A stretch of DNA of 64,000 bases from Flavobacterium sp. N502540 (lineage in GTDB: Bacteria > Bacteroidota > Bacteroidia > Flavobacteriales > Flavobacteriaceae). Below the pieces are notes generated by a model. That model was not told the origin of the DNA, ran no database searches, and saw nothing but the letters and a program-made list of their open reading frames with translations. The stretch covers positions 1,550,001-1,614,000 of the forward strand of contig NZ_CP110012.1 in the NCBI RefSeq assembly GCF_025947365.1, given 5' to 3'. Positions 42,322 to 50,852 of the stretch are shown here, in pieces. The first letter of the stretch is position 1; each line of letters begins with the position of its first letter. The position numbers and the translations under genes are program-made.

Positions 42322-44420
42322 TGAGCATTCAAAATATCAACGTTGCCCTTATCGGGAATCCGAATACCGGAAAAACTTCTGTTTTCAATCAACTTACCGG
42401 ATTAAATCAACAAGTTGGGAATTATCCCGGAATTACGGTTGAGAAAAAAATTGGTTTCTGTAAGTTACCACACAATATCAAAGCTAACATTCTGGATTTG
42501 CCGGGAACCTATAGTCTGAATGCCAGTTCTATGGACGAAAGTGTGGTTATTGAATTGTTATTGAACAAAAACGACAAATTATATCCGGATGTAGCGGTAG
42601 TGGTTACAGATGTCGAAAATCTAAAACGTAATTTACTGATTTACACTCAAATTAAAGATCTTGAAATTCCGACAATTCTGGTCATCAATATGTCAGACCG
42701 TATGGAAAGCAAAGGTATTACTTTGGATATTCCTTATCTCGAGGAAAAACTAAAAACGAAAATTGCTTTGGTTAGTTCCCGAAAAGGTTTGGGAATTGAA
42801 GAACTGAAAGAACTAATTGTTTCGTATAAAAATATTCCGCATGAGCCTTGCCTGAACGCATCAGTTATTGATCAGGCATATTTTGAAAAACTACAGGAAG
42901 CTTTTCCGAATCAGTTGTTGTACAAACTTTGGCTGGTAATTACACAGGATGTGAATTTTTCGAACCTGGATCGAAATGAAATCAGAAGCACTTTTACCAA
43001 ATCACATTCGGAACTAAAACGCTTACAGCAAAAGGAAACGATAAAACGATATCAGTTTATAAACGATGTTTTAAAAGAAGGTTTAAAAGTAGATGCCTCA
43101 ATGGCAAAGGATATCAGAGCAAAACTGGATCGCGTTTTAACCCATAAAGTTTGGGGTTATGTTATTTTCCTGGCTATTTTATTTTTGATCTTCCAGTCTA
43201 TTTTCAGTTGGTCAACTATTCCTATGGATTTCATCGACAGCTCCTTTGCTTCCTTAAGCAGCTGGGTTGCCGAAGAACTGCCAAGCGGAATTCTCACCGA
43301 CTTACTTTCTCAGGGAATTGTACCGGGAATTGGCGGTGTGATTATTTTTATCCCACAAATTGCCTTTTTGTTTCTGTTCATTTCGATTTTAGAAGAGAGT
43401 GGTTATATGAGCCGTGTGGTCTTTTTGATGGATAAAATCATGCGAAAATTTGGTTTGTCCGGAAAGAGTGTCGTGCCTTTAATTTCAGGAACGGCCTGTG
43501 CTATTCCGGCCATTATGGCTACCCGAAATATCGAAAACTGGAAAGAACGACTGATTACAATTCTGGTAACTCCTTTTACTACCTGCTCTGCCAGACTACC
43601 TGTTTACACGATCATTATTTCATTGGTAATTCCGGACGAACGCCTTTTTGGAATCTTAAATATGCAGGGATTAGCACTGATGTTATTGTATTTATTAGGT
43701 TTTGCAACCGCAATTCTTGCTTCTTACATCTTAGACAAAATACTAAAAATTAGTTCAAAGACATATTTCGTGGTAGAAATGCCAAGTTATAAATTGCCGT
43801 TGTTTAAAAACGTTGCGATTAATGTTGTAGAGAAAACAAAAGCTTTCGTAGTGGGTGCCGGTAAAATTATCTTAGCCATATCGGTTATCTTGTGGTTTTT
43901 AGCTTCGTATGGTCCAGGAAAAGATTTTAATGAGGCCGAGACTATTGTAAAAGAGAGATTTGCAGATACCACTTTAGATGAAACTCAGTTTGAAAATGAA
44001 GTCGCTTCGCAAAAACTAGAAAACTCTTATATCGGTTTAATGGGAAGAGCCATAGAACCCGTTATTTCGCCTTTAGGTTACGACTGGAAAATCGGAATTG
44101 CACTAATTAGTTCCTTTGCCGCACGTGAAGTGTTCGTGGGAACTCTTGCAACCATATACAGTGTTGGAGATACAGATAACGAATCTACCATAAGAAGTAA
44201 AATGCAGGAAGAGATCAATCCGGAAACGGGTCATAAGATTTTTAATTTTGCCTCTGGTATATCCTTATTGCTTTTTTATGCTTTTGCGATGCAATGCGCC
44301 AGTACGCTTGCCATCACCAAGAAGGAAACCAATTCCTGGAAATGGCCTGCCATGCAGCTTGTCCTGATGAGTGGTCTTGCTTATTTTGTTGCACTTATAG
44401 CGTATCAACTTTTAAAATAA
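42321..44420 (+). CDS. feoB: FeoB ferrous-iron transporter
   Basis: A 699-residue inner-membrane Fe2+ importer. The N-terminal G domain has G1 GNPNTGKT (12-19), G3 DLPGTYSLNASS, and G4 NMSD. It is followed by the GDI-like helical domain and about ten membrane helices with the Gate motifs (SGTACAIPAIMATRNIENWKERL and FTTCSARLPVYTI). A C-terminal Gate repeat ends with AMQCASTLAITKKETNSWKWP. Imports ferrous iron, presumably for the haem genes nearby. A tiny Cys-rich gene starts 6 bases later. Confidence 0.97.
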   Translation: MSIQNINVALIGNPNTGKTSVFNQLTGLNQQVGNYPGITVEKKIGFCKLPHNIKANILDLPGTYSLNASSMDESVVIELLLNKNDKLYPDVAVVVTDVENLKRNLLIYTQIKDLEIPTILVINMSDRMESKGITLDIPYLEEKLKTKIALVSSRKGLGIEELKELIVSYKNIPHEPCLNASVIDQAYFEKLQEAFPNQLLYKLWLVITQDVNFSNLDRNEIRSTFTKSHSELKRLQQKETIKRYQFINDVLKEGLKVDASMAKDIRAKLDRVLTHKVWGYVIFLAILFLIFQSIFSWSTIPMDFIDSSFASLSSWVAEELPSGILTDLLSQGIVPGIGGVIIFIPQIAFLFLFISILEESGYMSRVVFLMDKIMRKFGLSGKSVVPLISGTACAIPAIMATRNIENWKERLITILVTPFTTCSARLPVYTIIISLVIPDERLFGILNMQGLALMLLYLLGFATAILASYILDKILKISSKTYFVVEMPSYKLPLFKNVAINVVEKTKAFVVGAGKIILAISVILWFLASYGPGKDFNEAETIVKERFADTTLDETQFENEVASQKLENSYIGLMGRAIEPVISPLGYDWKIGIALISSFAAREVFVGTLATIYSVGDTDNESTIRSKMQEEINPETGHKIFNFASGISLLLFYAFAMQCASTLAITKKETNSWKWPAMQLVLMSGLAYFVALIAYQLLK

Positions 44421-44426
44421 ACGATC

Positions 44427-44549
44427 ATGGTACAAGAAATTATTGCCTTTATCATACTATTCATTGCCGTGGGTTACCTCATCAAAAAGTTCTTTTGGAA
44501 ATCTAAAAAGAAGAAAGATTGTGGGGATGGGAATTGTGGTTGTTCGTAG
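44427..44549 (+). CDS. FeoB-associated Cys-rich small membrane protein
   Basis: A 40-residue protein: MVQEIIAFIILFIAVGYLIK gives one membrane helix, followed by a basic stretch and a short tail DCGDGNCGCS with three Cys. It lies 6 bases after feoB with a clear ATG. Small proteins of this make-up directly after feoB are common (FeoB-associated Cys-rich family). They take the FeoC position in many bacteria lacking classical feoC. Role probably in Feo complex assembly or iron sensing; not proven. Confidence 0.85.
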   Translation: MVQEIIAFIILFIAVGYLIKKFFWKSKKKKDCGDGNCGCS

Positions 44550-44550
44550 C

Positions 44551-44625
44551 TTTTTAAGGTTCAAAGTTACAAAGGCTCATAGGGACAAAGATTTAAAACG
44601 ATACAACGTTACTCAGCTTTACTGA
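44551..44625. repeat. AAGGTTCAAAG-word repeat after the feo operon
   Basis: Holds AAGGTTCAAAGTTACAAAGG and nearby related words, without a full mirrored arm. Same family as 3664-3850. Confidence 0.6.
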
Positions 44626-44657
44626 TGGCTGATATTTAAAAAAAACAGATTTAAAAA

Positions 44658-45056
44658 ATGATCCATTTTATTTATTATTTATTCTTCATAACCTTAAATC
44701 TGTCCCTATTTTTAATTCTTTCTAAAAAAGTCCTTTTAAACCGACACATCAATTTAGGCATTGCTGCTTTTTTTATCATTATTTATTTAGCGCACCAATA
44801 CAATCTCATTGACAATCAAATAAATTCATCCGATTTTAGAACGATATCCTTTTTTAGTATTCATTTAATATTCTGGTTCTATTTCAATGGCCTTTTATTA
44901 AAGTTAATGGAGCCTAAAAAAAACACTTTTAATTATTTCAATAAAGGTATATATGTCTTTGTACAAAAAGATTTTCTAATTTATCTACTTTTTATAATGA
45001 CCACAATCTCACAGCTAAATTGGGTACAGCTTAAACTAAAAGTACTTAAACCCTAA
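44658..45056 (+). CDS. Small membrane protein of unknown function
   Basis: A 132-residue protein with four hydrophobic stretches (for example IYYLFFITLNLSLFLIL, GIAAFFIIIYLAHQY and FFSIHLIFWFYFNGLLLKL). No conserved motif was recognised. It is strongly AT-rich in coding sequence. It stands alone between the feo operon and a long hairpin at 45085-45134, which may end its transcript. Confidence 0.6.
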   Translation: MIHFIYYLFFITLNLSLFLILSKKVLLNRHINLGIAAFFIIIYLAHQYNLIDNQINSSDFRTISFFSIHLIFWFYFNGLLLKLMEPKKNTFNYFNKGIYVFVQKDFLIYLLFIMTTISQLNWVQLKLKVLKP

Positions 45057-45084
45057 ATTTAGAAGAATAATTAATTCACCATAT

Positions 45085-45134
45085 AAACACAAAGCTTCAC
45101 AAAGGATTTATAATCTCTGTGAAGCTTTGTGTTT
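45085..45134. repeat. Perfect 17-bp hairpin (possible terminator)
   Basis: AAACACAAAGCTTCACA (45085-45101) and its exact complement (45118-45134) with a 16-base loop. No long T run follows, so it may be a repeat element or a processing hairpin rather than a standard terminator. Confidence 0.85.
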
Positions 45135-45293
45135 TCTTAGTGTGTCTCGGCGGAAAAAAACTTTTACTCCTCTATATATCAACTAAATACTAATCAAAAG
45201 GATCTGTTTTAATTTTTTAATTTGTGGTTTTAATTATACTTTTAGCAGGATTTAAAAGTCAAATAATGACAACCCTTTAAAACAAATGCTAAA

Positions 45294-46226
45294 ATGAGTT
45301 CGAAAGTTTCTTTCCTTTTTCTTTTGCTTTTGTGTTTTGGATATGATGGACACAGCCAGAAAAGCAATACTCCTGCAAGACTAAACGATAGTACTGTTGT
45401 TACTTCTGATGGGGTTCCTTTGTTTCTCAAAGTTTCCGGTAAAGGTGATCTCTGTATTTTTTTGCATGGTGGTCCTGGTGCATGGAGTAAATCGTTTGAA
45501 GAAATGGGAGGAAATGTTCTTGAAGATAAACTGACTATTTGCTATTTTGACCAAAGAGGCTGTGGCCGTTCCGCATCCTCCCCGGACAACAATTACAGTC
45601 TCGACAGGATGTTAGAGGATATTGAAGACATTCGTAAAACCCTGAATACCGAAAAAGTGTTTATCATGGGGCATTCCTTTGGAGGAATCTTAGCTTCCGG
45701 ATACGCTCAAAAATACCCGGAACATGTTAAGGGCTTAATTCTTTTAAATGCAACATTGGATATCAACGATTCGTTGCTGAATCAGATTGATTTTATGGGC
45801 AAAACCCTTGGTGAAAACATAACGGTAAAAAATAATGAAACGGCACTCGATACTTTTATAACTTCAAAGAAACGCATTAAAAAAGCAGGCAAGGATTACA
45901 TGATATTATCTGACAGTAAACAGAACGTAGAAAAACTCGATAGTATCGACCGTAGTTTTAAAAGAAACTATTCTTTTGGACAGCTGGCACTAAGTATGCC
46001 TGTTTACTTAAGCAATTTTACCAAACAAACTTCACTAATAAAAGTACCTGCTCTTATAATCACAGGATCGCAAGATCATAGTATTGGCCCGGATCACTAC
46101 CGTATGTTTAAATTTCCAAACCAGGAAGTAACGATTATAAAAGGAGGTCACATTTTATATTACGAGAAGAACAAAGAATTTAAAAACGCTGTGCAGGCAT
46201 TTGTTCAGAAAGCCTCATCAAAGTAA
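45294..46226 (+). CDS. Exported alpha/beta hydrolase, prolyl-iminopeptidase-like
   Basis: A 310-residue enzyme with a signal peptide (MSSKVSFLFLLLLCFGYDGHSQ). It has the oxyanion loop FLHGGPGAWSKSFEEMG (about 57-73), CYFDQRGCGRS (about 84-94), the nucleophile elbow MGHSFGG (Ser about 121), the acid region ITGSQDH and the catalytic His in KGGHILYY. HGGPG and DQRGCGRS are typical of family S33 proline iminopeptidases. It should cut N-terminal Pro from peptides outside the cytoplasm. Other esterase substrates are possible. Confidence 0.9.
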   Translation: MSSKVSFLFLLLLCFGYDGHSQKSNTPARLNDSTVVTSDGVPLFLKVSGKGDLCIFLHGGPGAWSKSFEEMGGNVLEDKLTICYFDQRGCGRSASSPDNNYSLDRMLEDIEDIRKTLNTEKVFIMGHSFGGILASGYAQKYPEHVKGLILLNATLDINDSLLNQIDFMGKTLGENITVKNNETALDTFITSKKRIKKAGKDYMILSDSKQNVEKLDSIDRSFKRNYSFGQLALSMPVYLSNFTKQTSLIKVPALIITGSQDHSIGPDHYRMFKFPNQEVTIIKGGHILYYEKNKEFKNAVQAFVQKASSK

Positions 46227-46270
46227 TCGGGAGCTTAAAAATGAAACTTAAGCTAAAAAAACTTACGATT

Positions 46271-46786
46271 CCATATGCCTTCGACTCCGCTCAGGGTGAC
46301 ACCATGGCTGTTGAGACTGAAAACTGAGACTGAGACCGGGACTAAAAAAAATACAACTCCATATGCCTTCGACTTCGCTCAGGGTGACACCATGGCTGTT
46401 GAGACTGAAAATTGACACTGAGACCGGGACTAAAAAAAATACAACTCCATAAGCCTTCGACTCCGCTCAGGGTGACACCATGGTTGTTAAGACTGAAAAC
46501 TAAAACTGAGACCGGGACTAAAAAAAATACAACTCCATAAGCCTTCGACTTCGCTCAGGGTGACGTCATGGCTGTTGAGACTGAAAACTGAAACTGAGAC
46601 CGGGACTAAAAAAAATACAACTCCATATGCCTTCGACTCCGCTCAGGGTGGCATCATGACTATTGAGACTGAAAACTGAGACTGAGACCGGGACTAAAAA
46701 AAATACAACTCCATAAGCCTTCGACTTCGCTCAGGATGACACCATGGCTGTTGAGACTGAAAACTGAGACCGAGACTAACCCCTCC
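46271..46786. repeat. Six-copy tandem repeat, 88-bp unit
   Basis: Units start at 46271, 46359, 46447, 46535, 46623 and 46711, each exactly 88 bases apart; the last is cut short. Each has CCTTCGACTCCGCTCAGGGT (or CTTCG variant), then GACACCATGGCTGTTGAGAC, then the words CTGAAAACTGAGACTGAGAC and CGGGACTAAAAAAAATACAA. Copies differ by scattered single bases. The region (560 bases) has no credible gene; a short reverse frame over it translates only the repeat. Confidence 0.95.
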
Positions 46787-47440
46787 TTACTTAGCCCCCT
46801 CCCATTCCGCATAAAACTGCGCCAGGAATGTTTCCATAAAACGATGTCTTTCTGCAGCAATTTGTTTACCGGTTTCGGTATTCATCTTATCCTTCAGAAG
46901 CAAAAGCTTTTCATAAAAATGATTGATCGTTGGTGCCGTATTCTTTTTATACTCCTCTTTTGTCATATTAGTTATGGGTGCAATTGCAGGATCATGGAGC
47001 GTTCTATTCTTAAAGCCGCCATAATTAAATGCTCTTGCTACTCCAATTGCTCCAATTGCGTCTAAACGGTCCGCATCCTGAACGATATCTAATTCTACAG
47101 AAGAAAACCTCTTTTCAAAATTTCCGCCCTTATAAGAGATGTTTTCGATGATGTTTACCACATGCTGAATTATTTCCTCTGCAACTTCCTCGGATTCCAA
47201 AAAGAAACGAGCTGTTTTAGGCCCAATAGTCTCGTCTCCATTGTGGAATTTACTGTCGGCAATATCATGCAACAAAGCTCCCAATTGCACTACAGTAAGA
47301 TCACAGTCAGTTCCTTTGGCAATTAAAAGTGCGTTTTTATAAACACGCTCAATATGAAACCAATCGTGTCCACCTTCGGCATCGTTTAATTTCTCTTTTA
47401 CAAAAGCAATCGTTTTATTTATAAGTTCGAAGTTATTCAT
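46787..47440 (-). CDS. HD-domain phosphohydrolase
   Basis: A 217-residue metal-dependent phosphohydrolase. It has the HD superfamily motif residues His in GGHDWFHIERVYKNAL (about 18-33), LGALLHDIADSKF (about 55-67, the HD pair), FHNGDE, and VQDADRLDAIGAIGVAR (about 120-136). The set resembles the YedJ/YpgQ subgroup that may act on nucleotides. Ends directly at the 88-bp repeat. Substrate is not known. Confidence 0.88.
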   Translation of the reverse strand: MNNFELINKTIAFVKEKLNDAEGGHDWFHIERVYKNALLIAKGTDCDLTVVQLGALLHDIADSKFHNGDETIGPKTARFFLESEEVAEEIIQHVVNIIENISYKGGNFEKRFSSVELDIVQDADRLDAIGAIGVARAFNYGGFKNRTLHDPAIAPITNMTKEEYKKNTAPTINHFYEKLLLLKDKMNTETGKQIAAERHRFMETFLAQFYAEWEGAK

Positions 47441-47522
47441 AGTATTTGTAGTTTGTGGTAAATGTCACACATCTCAAGCAGGTGAAACAGATTTACTCTG
47501 GTATTTTGTACTTTAAATAAAA

Positions 47523-47564
47523 ATTGTTGATTGTCAAAGTTTTCAAACCTCAACAATCAACAAT
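47523..47564. repeat. 12-bp inverted repeat
   Basis: ATTGTTGATTGT (47523-47534) and ACAATCAACAAT (47553-47564), perfect complements 18 bases apart, between the desaturase gene and the HD-domain gene. Word-like, as in other spacers here. Confidence 0.8.
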
Positions 47565-47628
47565 ATGTTTTTCAGCTATTCTGCTTAAAGTTTCACAAGT
47601 CTAAACTCTAAAATCAGAAATCTGTAAT

Positions 47629-48621
47629 TTACAATCTGGCAGGCTCCACCCATTTAAAGATATGAGATTCTGCAGGAATTACAAGTCTTTCGGAAATTCT
47701 TGCCATACGGGCTGGTAATTTCATCAGGTAATCACGTGCTTTCTCTGCTTCGTCTGTTAAATTTGAAATTTTATCAATTTCCCATTTGTTGATTAGCTTT
47801 TGCATAATATCAACATAATCGTTAGCGGTGTACACCCCTATACGTTGTGCTGAATCTGAAAACTGCTCAAAAGCAGTGCTTATTTTCTGACCTGATTCTC
47901 TTAAAAAGTGCGCCGGCATTACGATTTTTTGTTTCATCATGTATTGAAACGCCAACATCATTTCACTTGGATCAACGGCAAAAATACGAGTAACAAACTC
48001 GCTGTAAGCATGATGGTGACGCATTTCGTCGCCTGCAATCATTTTACACATTTTAGACAATTTGTTATCACCAAATTTCTTTGCCATTTGTGCCACTCTG
48101 TTGTGCGACACATAAGTCGCCAATTCCTGGAAGCTGGTGTACACAAAGTTTTTGTACGGATCAGATCCGGTTCCAATATCAAAACCGTCGTTGATTAAAT
48201 GCTGAGTAGTCATTTCGATCTCACGCATGTTTACACGACCGGACAAATACAAGTATTTATTTAAAAGGTCACCGTGGCGGTTTTCTTCTCCAGTCCATTG
48301 TCTGATCCATTTCGACCAGCCATTTCCACCGTTTTCTATCTGATTAACTCCTTCTACATCCATTAACCATGACTCATATGTTGGCAAAGCTTCTTCAGTG
48401 ATGGTATCCCCCACTAAAGTTACCCAGAAATCATAAGGCAGTTCTTTAGCAATTTCACGTAACTCTTTTACCTCCTCAAAGAAATTTTCTCCTTCAGAAT
48501 TAGGCAAAAAGTCTGACGGCTGCCAAATTTTTTCCACTGGAATTAAATACTGTTCAACGAAGCTATCCACGTTTTTTTCCAAAAACTGCATTACTTCTAA
48601 TCTAATGTTTTTTATAGACAT
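47629..48621 (-). CDS. Acyl-ACP desaturase (soluble diiron type)
   Basis: A 330-residue soluble diiron enzyme that adds a double bond to acyl-acyl-carrier-protein, needed for membrane fluidity. The iron-binding motifs are TGEENRHGDLLNKY (ExxH, about 109-122) and GDEMRHHHAYSEF (ExxRH, about 195-207). Plant-type (stearoyl-ACP) desaturases share this fold. A phospholipid acyltransferase gene lies just upstream on the same strand (50-base gap), which fits membrane lipid synthesis. Position of the double bond is not known. Confidence 0.93.
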   Translation of the reverse strand: MSIKNIRLEVMQFLEKNVDSFVEQYLIPVEKIWQPSDFLPNSEGENFFEEVKELREIAKELPYDFWVTLVGDTITEEALPTYESWLMDVEGVNQIENGGNGWSKWIRQWTGEENRHGDLLNKYLYLSGRVNMREIEMTTQHLINDGFDIGTGSDPYKNFVYTSFQELATYVSHNRVAQMAKKFGDNKLSKMCKMIAGDEMRHHHAYSEFVTRIFAVDPSEMMLAFQYMMKQKIVMPAHFLRESGQKISTAFEQFSDSAQRIGVYTANDYVDIMQKLINKWEIDKISNLTDEAEKARDYLMKLPARMARISERLVIPAESHIFKWVEPARL

Positions 48622-48671
48622 TACTTATTTAAGATTGGGATTTAAGTTTTCGTTTGTACTAAAACAAAAAT

Positions 48672-49412
48672 CTATTTATACTCATTTACTCCTTCTACCA
48701 CTGCTTTTTCTGTCAAAGCCATTAAGTCGGCAAAATCATAATCTTTTACGGCCATTGCCTGATGTGCTGTAAAGGTTAAATGATTTCCTAATCCAACCGG
48801 AAACATTCCAAAACGAACCATTTTCCATGAATTATTGATACTTACCGGCACTACATAAGCAGACGGCGCATATTTACATAAGATTTTTAAACCACTTTGT
48901 GCAAACTCTTTAGGTTTTCCTGTTTTACTTCTTGTTCCTTCAGGAAAAATTACAGCGGCTCTGGTATTTTTTTCGATATATTCAGACAAGCCTTTGATTA
49001 CCGGAATCGCTTGTTTAGGGTCTTTTCGGTCGATTAAGACAGATCCTCCATGACGTAAATTAAAAGACACACTCGGGATTCCGCTTCCTAACTCTTTCTT
49101 ACTTACAAATTTACAATGAAATCGTCTAAAGTACCAAATCATTGTCACGATATCGTACATACTTTGGTGATTAGCAACAAAAATGATTGGAACTCCCTTT
49201 GGTATACCCTCTACTCCGCTAACGGTGTACCTTGTTCCCACCAGATTCGTGCATCTTAACAAGAAGAAATTCAGATAATCTACGCTCTTTTTGTGCGCCT
49301 GATACCCAAAAACATTCAGGCAGAACCATTGTATTGGGTGAAATACCGCCAGACAAAAACCAAAACACAAGTAATAAATTACGGAAATGGGGTACGAAAT
49401 TATCTTTTGCAT
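48672..49412 (-). CDS. 1-acyl-sn-glycerol-3-phosphate acyltransferase (PlsC-like)
   Basis: A 246-residue membrane acyltransferase, started at 49412 (MQKIISYPISVIYYLCFG). A longer frame from 49475 is possible but adds a poorly conserved segment. It has an N-terminal membrane helix, the catalytic NHQSMYD (HX4D, about 75-81), FVSKKELGSGIPS, and the phosphate-binding PEGTRSKTGKP (about 152-162). It acylates lysophosphatidic acid to phosphatidic acid. Next to the acyl-ACP desaturase gene. Confidence 0.92.
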   Translation of the reverse strand: MQKIISYPISVIYYLCFGFCLAVFHPIQWFCLNVFGYQAHKKSVDYLNFFLLRCTNLVGTRYTVSGVEGIPKGVPIIFVANHQSMYDIVTMIWYFRRFHCKFVSKKELGSGIPSVSFNLRHGGSVLIDRKDPKQAIPVIKGLSEYIEKNTRAAVIFPEGTRSKTGKPKEFAQSGLKILCKYAPSAYVVPVSINNSWKMVRFGMFPVGLGNHLTFTAHQAMAVKDYDFADLMALTEKAVVEGVNEYK

Positions 49413-49498
49413 GCTTAAAAAATTAATGCCCAAAAGTAATAAATAAATTTTTAGCGGTATAAAAATTGAAAACAATAACCGTTTTTCTGGTTTAATTG

Positions 49499-49506
49499 TA
49501 CCTTTG
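49499..49506 (+). promoter_or_regulatory. -7 promoter element for rnpA
   Basis: TACCTTTG matches TAnnTTTG, 31 bases before the rnpA ATG. Confidence 0.5.
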
Positions 49507-49537
49507 CCCTAAAATTTGCAAATTTTTTCTGAATTAA

Positions 49538-49942
49538 ATGAACTTCACTTACCCTAAAAATGAACGCTTAAAGAGCAAAACCACAATAAGTTTACTGTTT
49601 TCTGAAGGGAAATCGGTTTCAAAATATCCTTTGCGTTTGGTTTATGCTCCGGCGGAAGAAAATTCACCAGAAAAAATCAAAATTGGCGTTTCGGTTTCCA
49701 AAAAATACTTCAAAAAAGCCGTAGACCGAAATTACTTCAAACGCGTTCTAAGAGAAACCTACCGACTGAACAAACATTTACTTTTGGATAACATTCCACA
49801 GCCCTACTCATTGATGTTTTTTTATCAAACGAAAGACAGACTCTCTTATGAAGAAATCAATACCAAAACGGTTCAGCTGTTTGAGAAATTCCTTCAGCAG
49901 GTAAACAAAACCCCTGATTCTGAAAATAAAACAGAATTGTAA
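49538..49942 (+). CDS. rnpA: Ribonuclease P protein component
   Basis: A 134-residue basic protein that helps the RNase P RNA cut 5' leaders from tRNA precursors. NERLKSKTTISLLFSEGKSV at the start and the conserved RNYFKRVLRETYR box (about 67-79) identify it. It is not beside rpmH, which is usual for Bacteroidota. A group of envelope genes follows 80 bases later. Confidence 0.95.
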   Translation: MNFTYPKNERLKSKTTISLLFSEGKSVSKYPLRLVYAPAEENSPEKIKIGVSVSKKYFKKAVDRNYFKRVLRETYRLNKHLLLDNIPQPYSLMFFYQTKDRLSYEEINTKTVQLFEKFLQQVNKTPDSENKTEL

Positions 49943-50022
49943 TTCGTTTACGACAACTTTATTTATCAAATTATACGAAAAATTATAAAAAAATTGTAGT
50001 TTTAAATTTAATTTGAAATATT

Positions 50023-50850
50023 ATGCGCTATATTTTATTTTTATTCTTGCTCTTTTTAGGCTTTTCAAGTTGCAGTAAAAATGAGGAATCATCTGCTAAT
50101 ATGATGATTAGCACAGTCGAGCTTGCTCCAAAAAAAGAATCCGTTTCAGCGTCAGAGGTACAATATGACAAAGCGGCCCCGGATGCGCCACAGATTTCAC
50201 AAAAAATTATTAAGCAGGCTTCACTTCGATTCGAAACCAATGATTTAGAAGATACTTTCAAACAAATCCAAACTGCGATTGTTGCCAATAAAGCCACCAT
50301 TCAGAATGATTCTGAAGGCAAAGAATATGACAACATTTACAGAACCATAACGATTCGCGTTCCCAGTGCTAACTTTGATTCTTTTATAAATGCGGTTTCT
50401 AAGGGTGTTTCGTACTTTGAACAAAAAGAGATTTCAGCAGAAAATGTTACCGAACAATACATTGATTTAACTTCAAGATTAAACACAAAACGCAAACTTG
50501 AAGCCCGTTATTTAGAGATTTTACAAAAAGCTACTAAGATTAGTGAAATATTGGAAATCGAAAAACAGATTTCGGCTATCCGTGAAGAAATTGAAGCCAA
50601 AGAAGGTCAGTTAAAATACCTCGAAAGCCGCGTTTCAGAAAGTACTGTAACGATATCATTTTACAAAACCATAGCTCAAAAACAAGGCGTTAAGATTTCT
50701 TATGGTTCCAAAATATGGACTGCTATTCAATCTGGATTTTTCAGCCTGTCCGATTTTTTAATTTCGATCATTAGTATATGGCCGTTTATAATCGTATTTT
50801 GCGTACTTGTCTACTTTATTAGAAAAAGATTTAAAAGAAAAAAAATATAA
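50023..50850 (+). CDS. DUF4349-domain membrane lipoprotein
   Basis: A 275-residue lipoprotein (lipobox LLFLGFSSC, Cys 17). A DUF4349 domain follows: KIIKQASLRFETNDLEDTFK (about 60-79), TITIRVPSANFDSFINAV, ISAENVTEQYIDLTSRLNTK, a coiled-coil helix with EIEKQISAIREEIEAKEGQL, and a C-terminal membrane helix (about 245-265) with basic tail. It is 2 bases from the S41 peptidase gene. Its role in the envelope is unknown. Confidence 0.9.
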   Translation: MRYILFLFLLFLGFSSCSKNEESSANMMISTVELAPKKESVSASEVQYDKAAPDAPQISQKIIKQASLRFETNDLEDTFKQIQTAIVANKATIQNDSEGKEYDNIYRTITIRVPSANFDSFINAVSKGVSYFEQKEISAENVTEQYIDLTSRLNTKRKLEARYLEILQKATKISEILEIEKQISAIREEIEAKEGQLKYLESRVSESTVTISFYKTIAQKQGVKISYGSKIWTAIQSGFFSLSDFLISIISIWPFIIVFCVLVYFIRKRFKRKKI

Positions 50851-50852
50851 TC

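Noticed and set aside
44658..45056. Toxin or immunity protein of a small system
   Set aside because: Four-helix membrane protein with no partner gene or motif; nothing supports it beyond its size.
46271..46786. CRISPR array
   Set aside because: Whole 88-bp unit is conserved including what would be spacers, and no cas gene is near.
46660..46860. 66-residue minus-strand open frame over the tandem repeat
   Set aside because: Its residues translate the 88-bp unit (for example SHGVILSEVEG) and overlap the HD-domain gene end; no independent gene signal.
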